NCBI GenBank assembly: GCA_030837395.1
Contig: JAUPKO010000497.1
Coordinates: forward strand, 1-13,227
Origin: Actinomycetota bacterium
Lineage (GTDB): Bacteria > Actinomycetota > Actinomycetes > S36-B12 > UBA10799
Length of the DNA stretch: 13,227 bases
Direction of reading: 5' to 3'
Of this stretch, positions 1 to 6,235 are shown piece by piece (the first letter of the stretch is position 1; each line of letters opens with the position of its first letter). Under the pieces are notes generated by a model that was not told where the DNA came from, did no database searches, and was given only the letters and a program-made list of their open reading frames with translations. The position numbers and the translations under genes were made by a program.

Positions 1-667
1 AGTTGAACGCGTAACGGTGGTAGGCGCCCAACGGGTCACCCGTGGCTGAAACCGCCACGCACTCGTAGTTGTCGGCGCCGTTGACCGCGAACTGCGAGAT
101 CAGCCACCGGTCGGCCAACTGGTCGTATTGAACGATCGGGTCGCCGTCGTTCTGGTTCTGGCACTCACCGCCGAAGCCACCCCAGAGGGTGTTGTTGTTG
201 ACCGGGCCGTACAGCAGGGTGCCGTCCTTGGCGTACACGGCGAACGAGGTATTGACGATCTGCACGTACTCACGGGGCCCCACGTCACCGTTGGTGTCCG
301 GTGGGTAGTACCCATTGGGCTGGGTCATGCCGGCGAAGTTCTCAATCGTGGCCGGCATCGGCCCGGAACTGGGGGCGTCGACCTGCGAAGTGGGCCCAGT
401 CGGCGCCTTCGCGGCCGACCCGCCCTGGGCCTGGAGGCGGGCCTCGGGCGCGGGGCGATTCTCCGGCGCGGCGCCGTCGCGGGCGGCGGGCCGCACGGGC
501 AACTCCCGCAACGGCCGCGAGGTGTCGTGCACGACGGCCGCTCCCACCTCGATTCCGGTGCCGGGTGTGGGCGGCGCGGCTGCCCGAGCCTGCGGAACGA
601 CGAGGCCCAGGCACACGATGACAGCCACGACCATGGCGAGCAGGTGAGAACCGGTGATGCGGGTCAT
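1..667 (-). CDS. Secreted protein of unknown function, 5' part (runs off the window)
   Basis: The frame is open from the ATG at 667 to the window edge (222 codons, no stop), so the C-terminal part lies outside. Residues 1-29 look like a Sec signal peptide: Arg3, a hydrophobic stretch at about 9-24, and a likely cleavage at QARA|AAPP. There is no lipobox. A low-complexity Ala/Pro/Arg-rich linker follows to about residue 105. A globular region then begins with PATIENFAGM and contains PPDTNGDVGPREYVQIVN, NNNTLWGGFGGEC, NDGDPIVQYDQLADRW and SQFAVNG. These Asp/Asn-rich, Trp-rich blocks recall large exported bacterial proteins with beta-propeller or PKD-like repeats, but I cannot name the family. 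No good ribosome binding site precedes the ATG at 667. An in-frame GTG at 682 is an alternative start that may be leaderless. The coding call is firm because the translation is coherent and has an export signal. The function is unknown. Confidence 0.8.
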   Translation of the reverse strand, partial: MTRITGSHLLAMVVAVIVCLGLVVPQARAAAPPTPGTGIEVGAAVVHDTSRPLRELPVRPAARDGAAPENRPAPEARLQAQGGSAAKAPTGPTSQVDAPSSGPMPATIENFAGMTQPNGYYPPDTNGDVGPREYVQIVNTSFAVYAKDGTLLYGPVNNNTLWGGFGGECQNQNDGDPIVQYDQLADRWLISQFAVNGADNYECVAVSATGDPLGAYHRYAFN

Positions 668-689
668 CCGAAACGTAGGCACCTGCCGG

Positions 690-718
690 ACACTAACGGA
701 GGCGGCGCGAACGTTGCA
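690..718 (-). promoter_or_regulatory. Candidate promoter for the secreted-protein gene
   Basis: Read on the minus strand, TGCAAC (718-713) and TAGTGT (695-690) are separated by exactly 17 nt. TAGTGT is a reasonable actinobacterial -10 element; the -35 match is poor. Transcription would start near 682-683, which coincides with an in-frame GTG at 682. That is the main point in favour, and it suggests leaderless translation. This is inference from consensus matching only. Confidence 0.3.
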
Positions 719-754
719 GGTCCGTCTACCACCGCACCCCCTTCGACCGACGCA

Positions 755-1195
755 TTAGCCGCCGAACACCACTGCGCCCGTGAAGCTGACCATCCACTCA
801 ACCCCGAACTTGTCGGTGCAACCGGCAAACCACTGGGCCCACGAGGTGCCGGCCGGTTCCATGTTGACCGTGCCGCCCTCGGCCAGCGCCCCGAAGATCT
901 GTTGGGCCTCCTCGACGCTGTCCGCCTCGACATGCAGCGAGAAATCGTTGCCGGGCTCCAACGCCTGCCCCAACGAGGCCACGAAGTCCGTGCCCATCAT
1001 CATCGAGCCGTTTGGGAGGGAGAGTGCCATGTTGGCGACCTTGTCCAAGTCCTCCGGCGACAGTTGGGGCATCTCGTCGCCGAAGTCGCGGAACCTGGCG
1101 ATATCCAGGATCGTGCCGCCGAGTGCGGCCGCATAGAAGTTGAAAGCCTCCTCGGTGGTGCCGGGGAAGTTCAGGTAGGGGGTGAGCGTCTTCAT
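755..1195 (-). CDS. VOC-superfamily (PhnB/glyoxalase-like) protein
   Basis: This is a 146-residue protein of the vicinal-oxygen-chelate fold, in the PhnB-like group sometimes labelled 3-demethylubiquinone-9 3-methyltransferase-like. Visible family features are the N-terminal strand and helix MKTLTPYLNFPGTTEEAFNF, followed by YAAALGG, the mid-protein MALSLPNGSMMMGTD, the second-half strand FSLHVEADSVEEAQQIFGAL, and the closing WAQWFAGCTDKFGVEWMVSF. The length is normal for the family. The start is set by GGAGG at 1205-1201, 5 nt before the ATG; the same frame runs upstream to 1444, but that part lies inside rnpB. Proteins of this kind are cytoplasmic dimers whose substrates are mostly unknown. 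The function here cannot be narrowed beyond the fold. It sits alone between rnpB and the secreted-protein gene on the same strand. Confidence 0.9.
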   Translation of the reverse strand: MKTLTPYLNFPGTTEEAFNFYAAALGGTILDIARFRDFGDEMPQLSPEDLDKVANMALSLPNGSMMMGTDFVASLGQALEPGNDFSLHVEADSVEEAQQIFGALAEGGTVNMEPAGTSWAQWFAGCTDKFGVEWMVSFTGAVVFGG

Positions 1196-1208
1196 GCGGG
1201 CCTCCTGT

Positions 1209-1239
1209 GACGTCGACGTCGTGGTGTGGCGCCAACATA
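1209..1239 (-). promoter_or_regulatory. Candidate control region of the VOC gene: -10-like element and 12-bp palindrome
   Basis: On the minus strand TATGTT (1239-1234) resembles a -10 element, with no convincing -35. Just downstream, 1209-1220 is the perfect palindrome GACGTCGACGTC, immediately before the GGAGG ribosome binding site. A palindrome between the promoter and the start codon is where a repressor could bind. In GC-rich DNA a 12-bp palindrome can also arise by chance. Confidence 0.25.
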
Positions 1240-1281
1240 GCCCTTCACCCGGTCGGTGGCGCGGAATCGTGCTGCGGCGGG

Positions 1282-1660
1282 GGTGACAAGCCAGCCTGTA
1301 AGCCGGATTCTGTCCCGCTTTCGCGGGGGCGACCATCCATCTTCGGACCGTCGTTGCCGACGGCCTCGTGCAACCTACCCGCAGATATCGGACGGGCCGC
1401 CCGTCTGCGCAGACCGGAGTGAGCCGGCCCTCTTGGTCTTGCACCGAGTGGGGTTTACCTAGCCACCGCAGTCACCTGCGGCGCTGGTGGTCTCTTACAC
1501 CACCGTTTCACCCTTACCCCGCGCGCGGCGGGGCGGTTTGCTTTCTGTGGCACTGTCCCGCGGGTCACCCCGGGTGGGCGTTACCCACCACTCTGCCCTG
1601 TGGTGTCCGGACTTTCCTCGAGCGCTTGCGCGATCGCGGCCGCCCAGCTGGCTTGTCACC
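1282..1660 (-). ncRNA. rnpB: RNase P RNA, bacterial class A
   Basis: This is the catalytic RNA of RNase P, which trims tRNA 5' leaders. Read on the minus strand, the 5' end GGTGACAAGCCAGC (1660-1647) pairs perfectly with the 3' end GCTGGCTTGTCACC (1295-1282), giving a 14-bp P1 helix. Soon after the 5' arm comes the near-universal block GAGGAAAGTCCGGAC (1619-1605). Near the 3' end is its conserved counterpart ACAGAATCCGGCTTACAGG (1313-1295). The length of about 379 nt fits actinobacterial type A RNAs. The central part carries several GC-rich helices, including a GGTGTAAGAGACCACCAGCGC segment typical of the core. The exact ends are inferred from the P1 helix. No protein gene should be called here, although open frames cross it on both strands. 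Confidence 0.95.
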
Positions 1661-1665
1661 GCTCC

Positions 1666-1671
1666 AGCCTA
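1666..1671 (-). promoter_or_regulatory. rnpB: -10 element of the rnpB promoter
   Basis: TAGGCT on the minus strand (1671-1666) lies 5 nt before the first base of the predicted P1 helix, the right distance for transcription to start at about 1660. TAGGCT/TAGGAT is a common actinobacterial -10 hexamer. No clear -35 hexamer is seen 16-18 nt upstream. Confidence 0.5.
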
Positions 1672-1761
1672 GTCGGCGTCGTAAGCGAGGTGGCGCCACC
1701 GCCTCCCACGGATGTCAGGAACAGAAGCCCCGGCGCGCAGCCGGGACGACTCGGGCAGTGC

Positions 1762-1795
1762 TACTTTACTTTCAAACATCTTCAAGTGCTCAAGT
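1762..1795 (+). promoter_or_regulatory. Promoter/operator region of the arsR-hyc operon
   Basis: This AT-rich island in otherwise GC-rich DNA holds two overlapping -10-like hexamers TACTTT (1762-1767 and 1767-1772). Three TCAA units follow at 1772, 1782 and 1790, two of them inside CTTCAAG and CTCAAG. The TCAA/TTGA repeats just before the repressor gene are a plausible binding site for that repressor (autoregulation, as I recall for Rv0081). No strong -35 is visible. The assignment rests on position and repeat pattern only. Confidence 0.4.
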
Positions 1796-1800
1796 CTGCG

Positions 1801-2142
1801 ATGGGGTTCGACATGGGAGTGCCGCTCTACCAAGCAAAAGCCGAGTTCTTCCGCACGCTGGGCCACCCGGCGCGCATTCGGGTGCTTGAGTTGCTGTCCG
1901 AGCGCGACCATGCGGTGCACGAACTCCTTGAGCAGATCGACGTCGAGCCGAGCAGCCTGTCCCAGCAGTTGGCAGTCTTGCGCCGCGCCGGCCTGGTGAC
2001 CCAGCGTCGGGAAGGTGGGACCGTCATATATGCCATCGCCGTCCCGGAGGTCAACGACCTACTTCTCGCGGCCCGCAAGGTGCTGGCCAGCCTGATCACT
2101 GACCAACAGTCGCTGGCGAGCGCCTTGACCGAGGGGCCGTAG
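1801..2142 (+). CDS. ArsR/SmtB-type transcriptional regulator, Rv0081-like
   Basis: This 113-residue winged-helix repressor has the classic ArsR layout. LYQAKAEFFRTLGHPARIRV (9-28) begins the fold, and ELLSERDHAVHELLEQI leads into the helix-turn-helix at about 48-66 (EPSSLSQQLAVLRRAGLV). The wing is at about 67-80 (TQRREGGTVIYAIA), followed by a C-terminal dimer helix. The protein has no cysteine, so it cannot use the ELCVCD-type metal site of true arsenic or metal sensors. It closely resembles Mycobacterium Rv0081, which as I recall is a hypoxia-linked regulator at the head of the equivalent operon. The start is uncertain: ATG 1801 has no ribosome binding site, while ATG 1813 (MGVPLYQ) has a weak GGGG six bases upstream. 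An earlier in-frame start would run into rnpB. It precedes the Fe-S subunit gene by 4 bp and is probably co-transcribed with the complex and controls it. The signal it senses is unknown. Confidence 0.9.
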   Translation: MGFDMGVPLYQAKAEFFRTLGHPARIRVLELLSERDHAVHELLEQIDVEPSSLSQQLAVLRRAGLVTQRREGGTVIYAIAVPEVNDLLLAARKVLASLITDQQSLASALTEGP

Positions 2143-2146
2143 CTCG

Positions 2147-2638
2147 ATGGCCATCTCAGACATGCTCAGACTCATCCGGCGCACCGGCCGGGTCGCTGAA
2201 CCGGCAACCACCGTGCCGACCGGCGATGCCCCCGCCGTGCCACCCGAACTGCGCGGCAGTGTGCAGCTGCGACATCTCGATGCCGGCTCGTGCAATGGTT
2301 GCGAAATCGAGATCGGCATGGCTTTCGGCCCCACCTACGACGGCGAACGCTACGGCGCGCGCCTGGTGGCCTCCCCCAGGCATGCAGATGGACTGCTCGT
2401 CACCGGGGTGGTCACCCAGAACATGGCCTCGGCGGTCCGTCGCACGTACGAGGCGACACCCGGGCCCAAGGTGGTGATTGCGGTGGGGGACTGCGCACGC
2501 AATTGCGGCGTGTTCGCCGACGGCTATGGAGTGGTGGGCCCGGTGTCGCACGTCATCCCCGTCGACCTCGAAGTACCGGGCTGCCCGCCTCAGCCAGACG
2601 ACGTGATCGAGGCGCTACGACAGGTGACGGGTCGCTGA
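2147..2638 (+). CDS. NuoB/HycG-like Fe-S subunit (small subunit of the hydrogenase-like complex)
   Basis: This is a 163-residue homologue of the 20-kDa subunit that holds the proximal (N2-type) [4Fe-4S] cluster in complex I and group 4 hydrogenases. Expected ligands are all present: C49 and C52 in DAGSCNGCEIEI, C116 in GDCARNCG, and C146 in VPGCPPQP. C120 is an additional cysteine. The CxxC spacing is that of hydrogenase small subunits, not the CC pair of NuoB. The length is typical for HycG or Rv0082-like proteins. The first ~40 residues are a variable lead-in without transmembrane character. A GAGGGG stretch at 2131-2136 acts as a ribosome binding site, 10 nt before the ATG. It should dock on the HycE-like subunit at the cytoplasmic face of the membrane and pass electrons to or from its active-site cavity. 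Its stop codon overlaps the next start (TGATG). Confidence 0.93.
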   Translation: MAISDMLRLIRRTGRVAEPATTVPTGDAPAVPPELRGSVQLRHLDAGSCNGCEIEIGMAFGPTYDGERYGARLVASPRHADGLLVTGVVTQNMASAVRRTYEATPGPKVVIAVGDCARNCGVFADGYGVVGPVSHVIPVDLEVPGCPPQPDDVIEALRQVTGR

Positions 2639-4626
2639 TGGGGGCATTGGTCGCGGCCGCTCTGTTCCTCGTCGGTGCCCTCATCGCCGCCTGGGCAGCA
2701 CCCGCAGCCGTACGATCTGCGCTTGCCGGGGCTGGCGTCGTCGGGTTGGGCCTGACCGGTGCCGCCGTCGGGCTGTCCACCCTCGCCGGGGCCAGTGTCC
2801 AGGTGACCGTGGCCACCTCGTTGCCATTGCCGCCCTTGGTGTTCTCTCCCGACCCGCTGGGCGGCTTCTTCATGATCGTCATCGGTCTGGTCGGGGCCGT
2901 CTCGGCGGGCTATGGCGTGGGCTACGCACGCTCCGGGCCGGCGGCCTCCCCCACCATGTGGAGCGCCTTCGCACTCCTCGTGTTCGCCCTGCTCGCCGTG
3001 GCCGCCAGCGCCGACGCCGTGTCGTTCCTGTTCAGCTGGGAACTCATGGCGCTGACCTCGACCGCCCTTGTCGCCGCCGAGCACCGTCAGCGGGGTGAGG
3101 TACGCAGCGCCGGGATCTGGTACGCGGCCATGGCACACCTGAGTTTCCTCTTCCTGCTGCTGGGATTTGCCGTGCTCACCACCGCCGCCGATGGCGCGAC
3201 CTCCTTCTCGGCACTGGCCCAGGTGGCATCCGACTCGAACGCGGGCCAGTGGGCTTTCGCGCTGCTGGCACTCGGATTCGCCGCCAAAGCCGGCATCGTT
3301 CCGCTGCACGTGTGGCTGCCCCGCGCCCACCCGGCGGCGCCCAGCCACGTTTCGGCCCTTATGAGTGCGGCACTGGTCAAGGTCGGCGTCTACGGCATCC
3401 TGCTGCTCGTGGTGCGCCTGCTGCCCGGGGGGCCGTCCTGGCAGGGGGTCATGTTGATGGTGCTGGGCGCGGCGTCGGCCCTCTTCGGAGTGCTGCAGGC
3501 CTCCGTCGCCAGCGACCTCAAACGCCTGTTGGCCTTCTCCACCACGGAGAATGTCGGCCTCATGGTGCTGGCGGCCGGGGCCGCGAGTCTGCTCACCAGT
3601 GCGGGTGCCAGCGACGTCGCCTCGGTTGCCCTGGTCGCCTGCCTACTGCTGGTGGCCTCGCATGCCGCGCTCAAGACCGGCGCCTTCCTCGCTGCCGGCT
3701 CGATCCTGCACGCCACCGGCGAGCGGGACCTCGACCGTCTGGGTGGACTGGTGCGCACCATGCCGGTGACCGCCGCGACCTTCGGCATCGCGGCCCTGGC
3801 CGCCGCTGCCCTTCCTGTGACCGGCGGCTTCGTGGCCGAATGGTCCCTGCTGCAGGCGCTCATCCACGGTGACGTGCCCGGCAACAGGGTCGTCGCGGTG
3901 GCGATGCCGGTAGCGGTGGCCATCGTGGCCCTCACCACCGGCATCGCGTTGATGACGTTCGTGAAGGCCTACGGCATCGCCTTTCTCGCCCGACCCCGCA
4001 GTCACCACGCCGCCGATGCCCACGAAGCCGGGTGGGCGATGAGGCTTGCCATGCTGCTGGCTGCGGGGGCCGTGGTGGTGATCGGTTTGCTGCCGGGTCC
4101 GGTGGCAACGGCGGCCGCGTCGGCCCTGGACACCCAGGTGGTGGCTGGCACCACCATCGGTGGCCTGACCTTCCTGCCCTTCGATGCCCTGCTCGACCCC
4201 GTGGCCCTGACCCTGCTCACCGCTGCCCTGGCTATCGGGATCGTCGGCTGGCAGGCCGTCGCCGCCCACCGCGCACCGCGACGGCAGGTCGACCTCGTGT
4301 GGGCCTGTGGCGCCGGCAGTCTCACGCCGCGCATGCAGTACACGGCGACGTCCTACGCCGAGCCCCTCACCCGAGTGTTCGACGACGCCTTGCAGCAAAC
4401 CCGGGACGTTGAGGTGACCCACGCCGAAGAGTCGGCCTACCTGGTCTCCCGCGTTCGCTTCTCGCAGACAGTCGGCGACGTCTTCGATACCCGGCTGTTC
4501 CGGCCGCTCGTGGGGATGATGGAGCGCATCGGCCAGCTGGGTGCGTGGGTGCAGAACGGCAGCATCCACCGCTATCTCCTCTACTCATTCATCGGTCTGA
4601 TGCTGGTGCTGGCGGTGGCCCGATGA
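2638..4626 (+). CDS. hyfB: HyfB/NuoL-like antiporter subunit of the membrane arm
   Basis: This 662-residue integral membrane protein belongs to the Proton_antipo_M family (NuoL/M/N, MrpA/D, HyfB). Key residues of the ion channel are visible: E135 in FSWELMALTS, K217 in AAKAGIVPLHVWLPRAHPAAPS (with H224 and H231), K295 in SDLKRLLAFST, H342 and K346 in SHAALKTGAF, and E401 in GFVAEWSLLQ. About 15-16 hydrophobic segments are seen. A soluble stretch at about 540-640 contains RMQYTATSYAEPLTRVF, typical of HyfB/HycC proteins, and a last membrane helix ends the protein. The start at 2638 overlaps the previous stop (TGATG); the open frame extends upstream, but that part is a shadow of the Fe-S gene. 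It probably translocates protons or sodium, coupled to the redox reaction. Length and position match Rv0083. Confidence 0.95.
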   Translation: MGALVAAALFLVGALIAAWAAPAAVRSALAGAGVVGLGLTGAAVGLSTLAGASVQVTVATSLPLPPLVFSPDPLGGFFMIVIGLVGAVSAGYGVGYARSGPAASPTMWSAFALLVFALLAVAASADAVSFLFSWELMALTSTALVAAEHRQRGEVRSAGIWYAAMAHLSFLFLLLGFAVLTTAADGATSFSALAQVASDSNAGQWAFALLALGFAAKAGIVPLHVWLPRAHPAAPSHVSALMSAALVKVGVYGILLLVVRLLPGGPSWQGVMLMVLGAASALFGVLQASVASDLKRLLAFSTTENVGLMVLAAGAASLLTSAGASDVASVALVACLLLVASHAALKTGAFLAAGSILHATGERDLDRLGGLVRTMPVTAATFGIAALAAAALPVTGGFVAEWSLLQALIHGDVPGNRVVAVAMPVAVAIVALTTGIALMTFVKAYGIAFLARPRSHHAADAHEAGWAMRLAMLLAAGAVVVIGLLPGPVATAAASALDTQVVAGTTIGGLTFLPFDALLDPVALTLLTAALAIGIVGWQAVAAHRAPRRQVDLVWACGAGSLTPRMQYTATSYAEPLTRVFDDALQQTRDVEVTHAEESAYLVSRVRFSQTVGDVFDTRLFRPLVGMMERIGQLGAWVQNGSIHRYLLYSFIGLMLVLAVAR

Positions 4627-5576
4627 CGGGTGGGGCGATTGTGCTGATCGCCCTCCAGGTGGTGGTCATGCTGGCGCTGGCACCGGTGATCGTGGGCGTG
4701 ATGCGGCAGATCCGGGCGCGGCTGGAGGGCCGGGTCGGAGCCGGGATCTGGCAACCGTGGCGAGACTTGCGCAAACAGTTCCGCAAGGAGCCGTTGTCCG
4801 CGGTCGAGACGAGCTGGATGTCGCGCATCGGCCCGGGGGTGCTGATGGCCACCGGTCTGGCCGTGTGCGCCCTCGTACCGCTGATCGGCACCACCACTTT
4901 GGCCGCCGTGCCGGATGATCTATTCGTCGTCGTCGGATTGCTGCTGTTGGGCACGGCCGTGCTGGCGCTCATCGGCCTTGATGCGGGGACGGCGTTCGGT
5001 GGCATGGGGTCGAGCCGGCACATGACGATCGCAGCTCTGGTGGAGCCCACCGTGCTGCTATCGATCTACGCACTATCGGTGCCTGCCGGCACCACCCAAC
5101 TCAGCGCCATCGTGTCCAGCCGCTCGGCGCAGGCGGCCACGATCTGGTCGCCCGTGAGCCTGCTGGCCATCGCCGCCCTGACCATCGCCATCATCGCCGA
5201 GACCGGGCGATTGCCGGTCGACAACCCCGCCACCCACCTGGAGTTGACCATGGTCCACGAGGCCATGCTGCTGGAGACCTCCGGTCGGGATCTGGCCTGG
5301 TTGGAGTGGGGTTCCCAGGTGCGCCTCGGTGCCCTGCTGGGCCTGCTGGCCGCGTTCATCATGCCCTTCGGGCTAGCTGCCGAGGTCGCACCCGGACTGC
5401 TGGTCGTCGGCGTGTTGACGATGCTGATCAAGGTGCTGGTGCTGGCCGTCGTGCTCGCCGTCGCCGAAGTCTTCATCGCGAAGATCCGACTGTTCCGGGT
5501 GCCCGAACTGCTCGCGGGTTCCTTCGCGCTGGCCTTCGTTGCGGTCACGGCGTCCTACTGGGTGGTGACCGGATGA
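4623..5576 (+). CDS. hycD: HycD/NuoH-like membrane anchor subunit
   Basis: This 317-residue membrane protein of the NADH dehydrogenase subunit 1 (NuoH) family has about eight transmembrane helices. It joins the hydrophilic arm to the membrane arm. Family motifs are clear: RARLEGRVGAGIWQPWRDLRK (31-51) and FRKEP after the first helix, GLDAGTAFGGMGSSR (118-132), and the acidic loop AETGRLPVDNPATHLE (192-207) followed by LTMVHEAMLLETSGRDLA. Glu and Asp residues in these cytoplasmic loops (E193, D200, E207, E213) form the coupling path in related complexes and are all retained. The start overlaps the hyfB stop by 4 nt (ATGA). In-frame codons further upstream belong to hyfB. Length agrees with Rv0084, and the gene is in the expected operon position. 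Confidence 0.95.
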   Translation: MTGGAIVLIALQVVVMLALAPVIVGVMRQIRARLEGRVGAGIWQPWRDLRKQFRKEPLSAVETSWMSRIGPGVLMATGLAVCALVPLIGTTTLAAVPDDLFVVVGLLLLGTAVLALIGLDAGTAFGGMGSSRHMTIAALVEPTVLLSIYALSVPAGTTQLSAIVSSRSAQAATIWSPVSLLAIAALTIAIIAETGRLPVDNPATHLELTMVHEAMLLETSGRDLAWLEWGSQVRLGALLGLLAAFIMPFGLAAEVAPGLLVVGVLTMLIKVLVLAVVLAVAEVFIAKIRLFRVPELLAGSFALAFVAVTASYWVVTG

Positions 5577-6235
5577 CCCTGAGCCCGGACATGTTCGCCC
5601 AACTTGTCAGCTTGTGCGGCGGTGTGTTGCTGCTCACGGCCGTGCTCATCGTGTGGCGCCGGTCGGTGCCGGCAGCGGTGCGTGGCTTGGCCGTGCAAGG
5701 GATCGCGGTGGCAGTGTTGGCTGCGGTCATCGGCGTGTTCGAGGGTGAGCCGGAACTGATCGGTATCGCGGCGGTGGTCTTCGGACTCAAAGGCCTGGTA
5801 ATTCCGTTGGTGCTCGCCCGGGCCGCCGCTGCGAGCCCCAGCACCCGTGACGAGGCGCCCCTCATCAATACCACCGCGGCCCTGTTGTGGGCCGCTGTGC
5901 TGACCATGACTGCCTACGTCGTGGCCCAACCGGTGGCGGCGCTCGCCCCCGGTCCGGCGGCCGGCGCACTGCCGGTGGGATTCGCCCTAGTGCTGATCGG
6001 CTTCCTGCTGTTGATGATCCGACGCCACGCGCTCGGGCAGGTGACCGGCTTCCTGGTGCTCGACAACGGCATCGCTGCCATCGCCTTCCTGACCGTCGGC
6101 GGGGTGCCACTGGTGGTCGAGATCGGAGTCTCCTTGGATGTGCTGTTGATCGTGCTGATCCTCTACGTGGTGACCAATCGCATGGCGACCTCCGGCGTCG
6201 TGGACCTCGACGACCTGCGGGAGTTGCACGACTGA
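5573..6235 (+). CDS. hyfE: HyfE-like membrane subunit
   Basis: This 220-residue, almost wholly hydrophobic protein has six to seven predicted transmembrane helices. It resembles HyfE of hydrogenase-4 and HycP (Rv0085), which are longer relatives of NuoK. Recognisable stretches are FGLKGLVIPLVLARA (about 69-83) in the first half and GQVTGFLVLDNGIAAIAF in the second. It ends in a short acidic tail, DLDDLRELHD. NuoK-like subunits carry membrane-buried acidic residues for proton transfer; E55 or E57 in VFEGEPELIG and D163 in LVLDNGI are candidates. The start overlaps the hycD stop (ATGA) and the stop overlaps the next start (TGATG). HyfE is found only in the larger hydrogenase-4-type and Ehr-type complexes and is absent from the smaller HycB-G formate hydrogenlyase. 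Confidence 0.9.
   Translation: MTLSPDMFAQLVSLCGGVLLLTAVLIVWRRSVPAAVRGLAVQGIAVAVLAAVIGVFEGEPELIGIAAVVFGLKGLVIPLVLARAAAASPSTRDEAPLINTTAALLWAAVLTMTAYVVAQPVAALAPGPAAGALPVGFALVLIGFLLLMIRRHALGQVTGFLVLDNGIAAIAFLTVGGVPLVVEIGVSLDVLLIVLILYVVTNRMATSGVVDLDDLRELHD

Noticed and set aside
128..1210. Long plus-strand open frame of 360 codons
   Set aside because: It lies opposite the signal-peptide protein and the VOC gene, both with coherent translations. Its own translation is a low-complexity Arg/Gly/His mixture typical of antisense frames in GC-rich DNA.
1196..1444. N-terminal extension of the VOC gene to 1444
   Set aside because: The extra 83 codons lie largely inside rnpB and are not protein-like, while a strong GGAGG sits just before the ATG at 1195.
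1728..1745. CCCGGC/GCCGGG hairpin between rnpB and the regulator gene
   Set aside because: The stem is only 6 bp in very GC-rich DNA with no T-run. It is expected by chance and has no clear role between two divergent promoters.
1600..1800. N-terminal extension of the ArsR-type protein
   Set aside because: It would overlap the 5' end of rnpB and its promoter, and the known family begins near the PLYQAKAEFF segment.
1801..2142. Arsenic-resistance regulator
   Set aside because: There is no cysteine in the protein and no arsenic-resistance gene nearby. The neighbours are complex I-like subunits.
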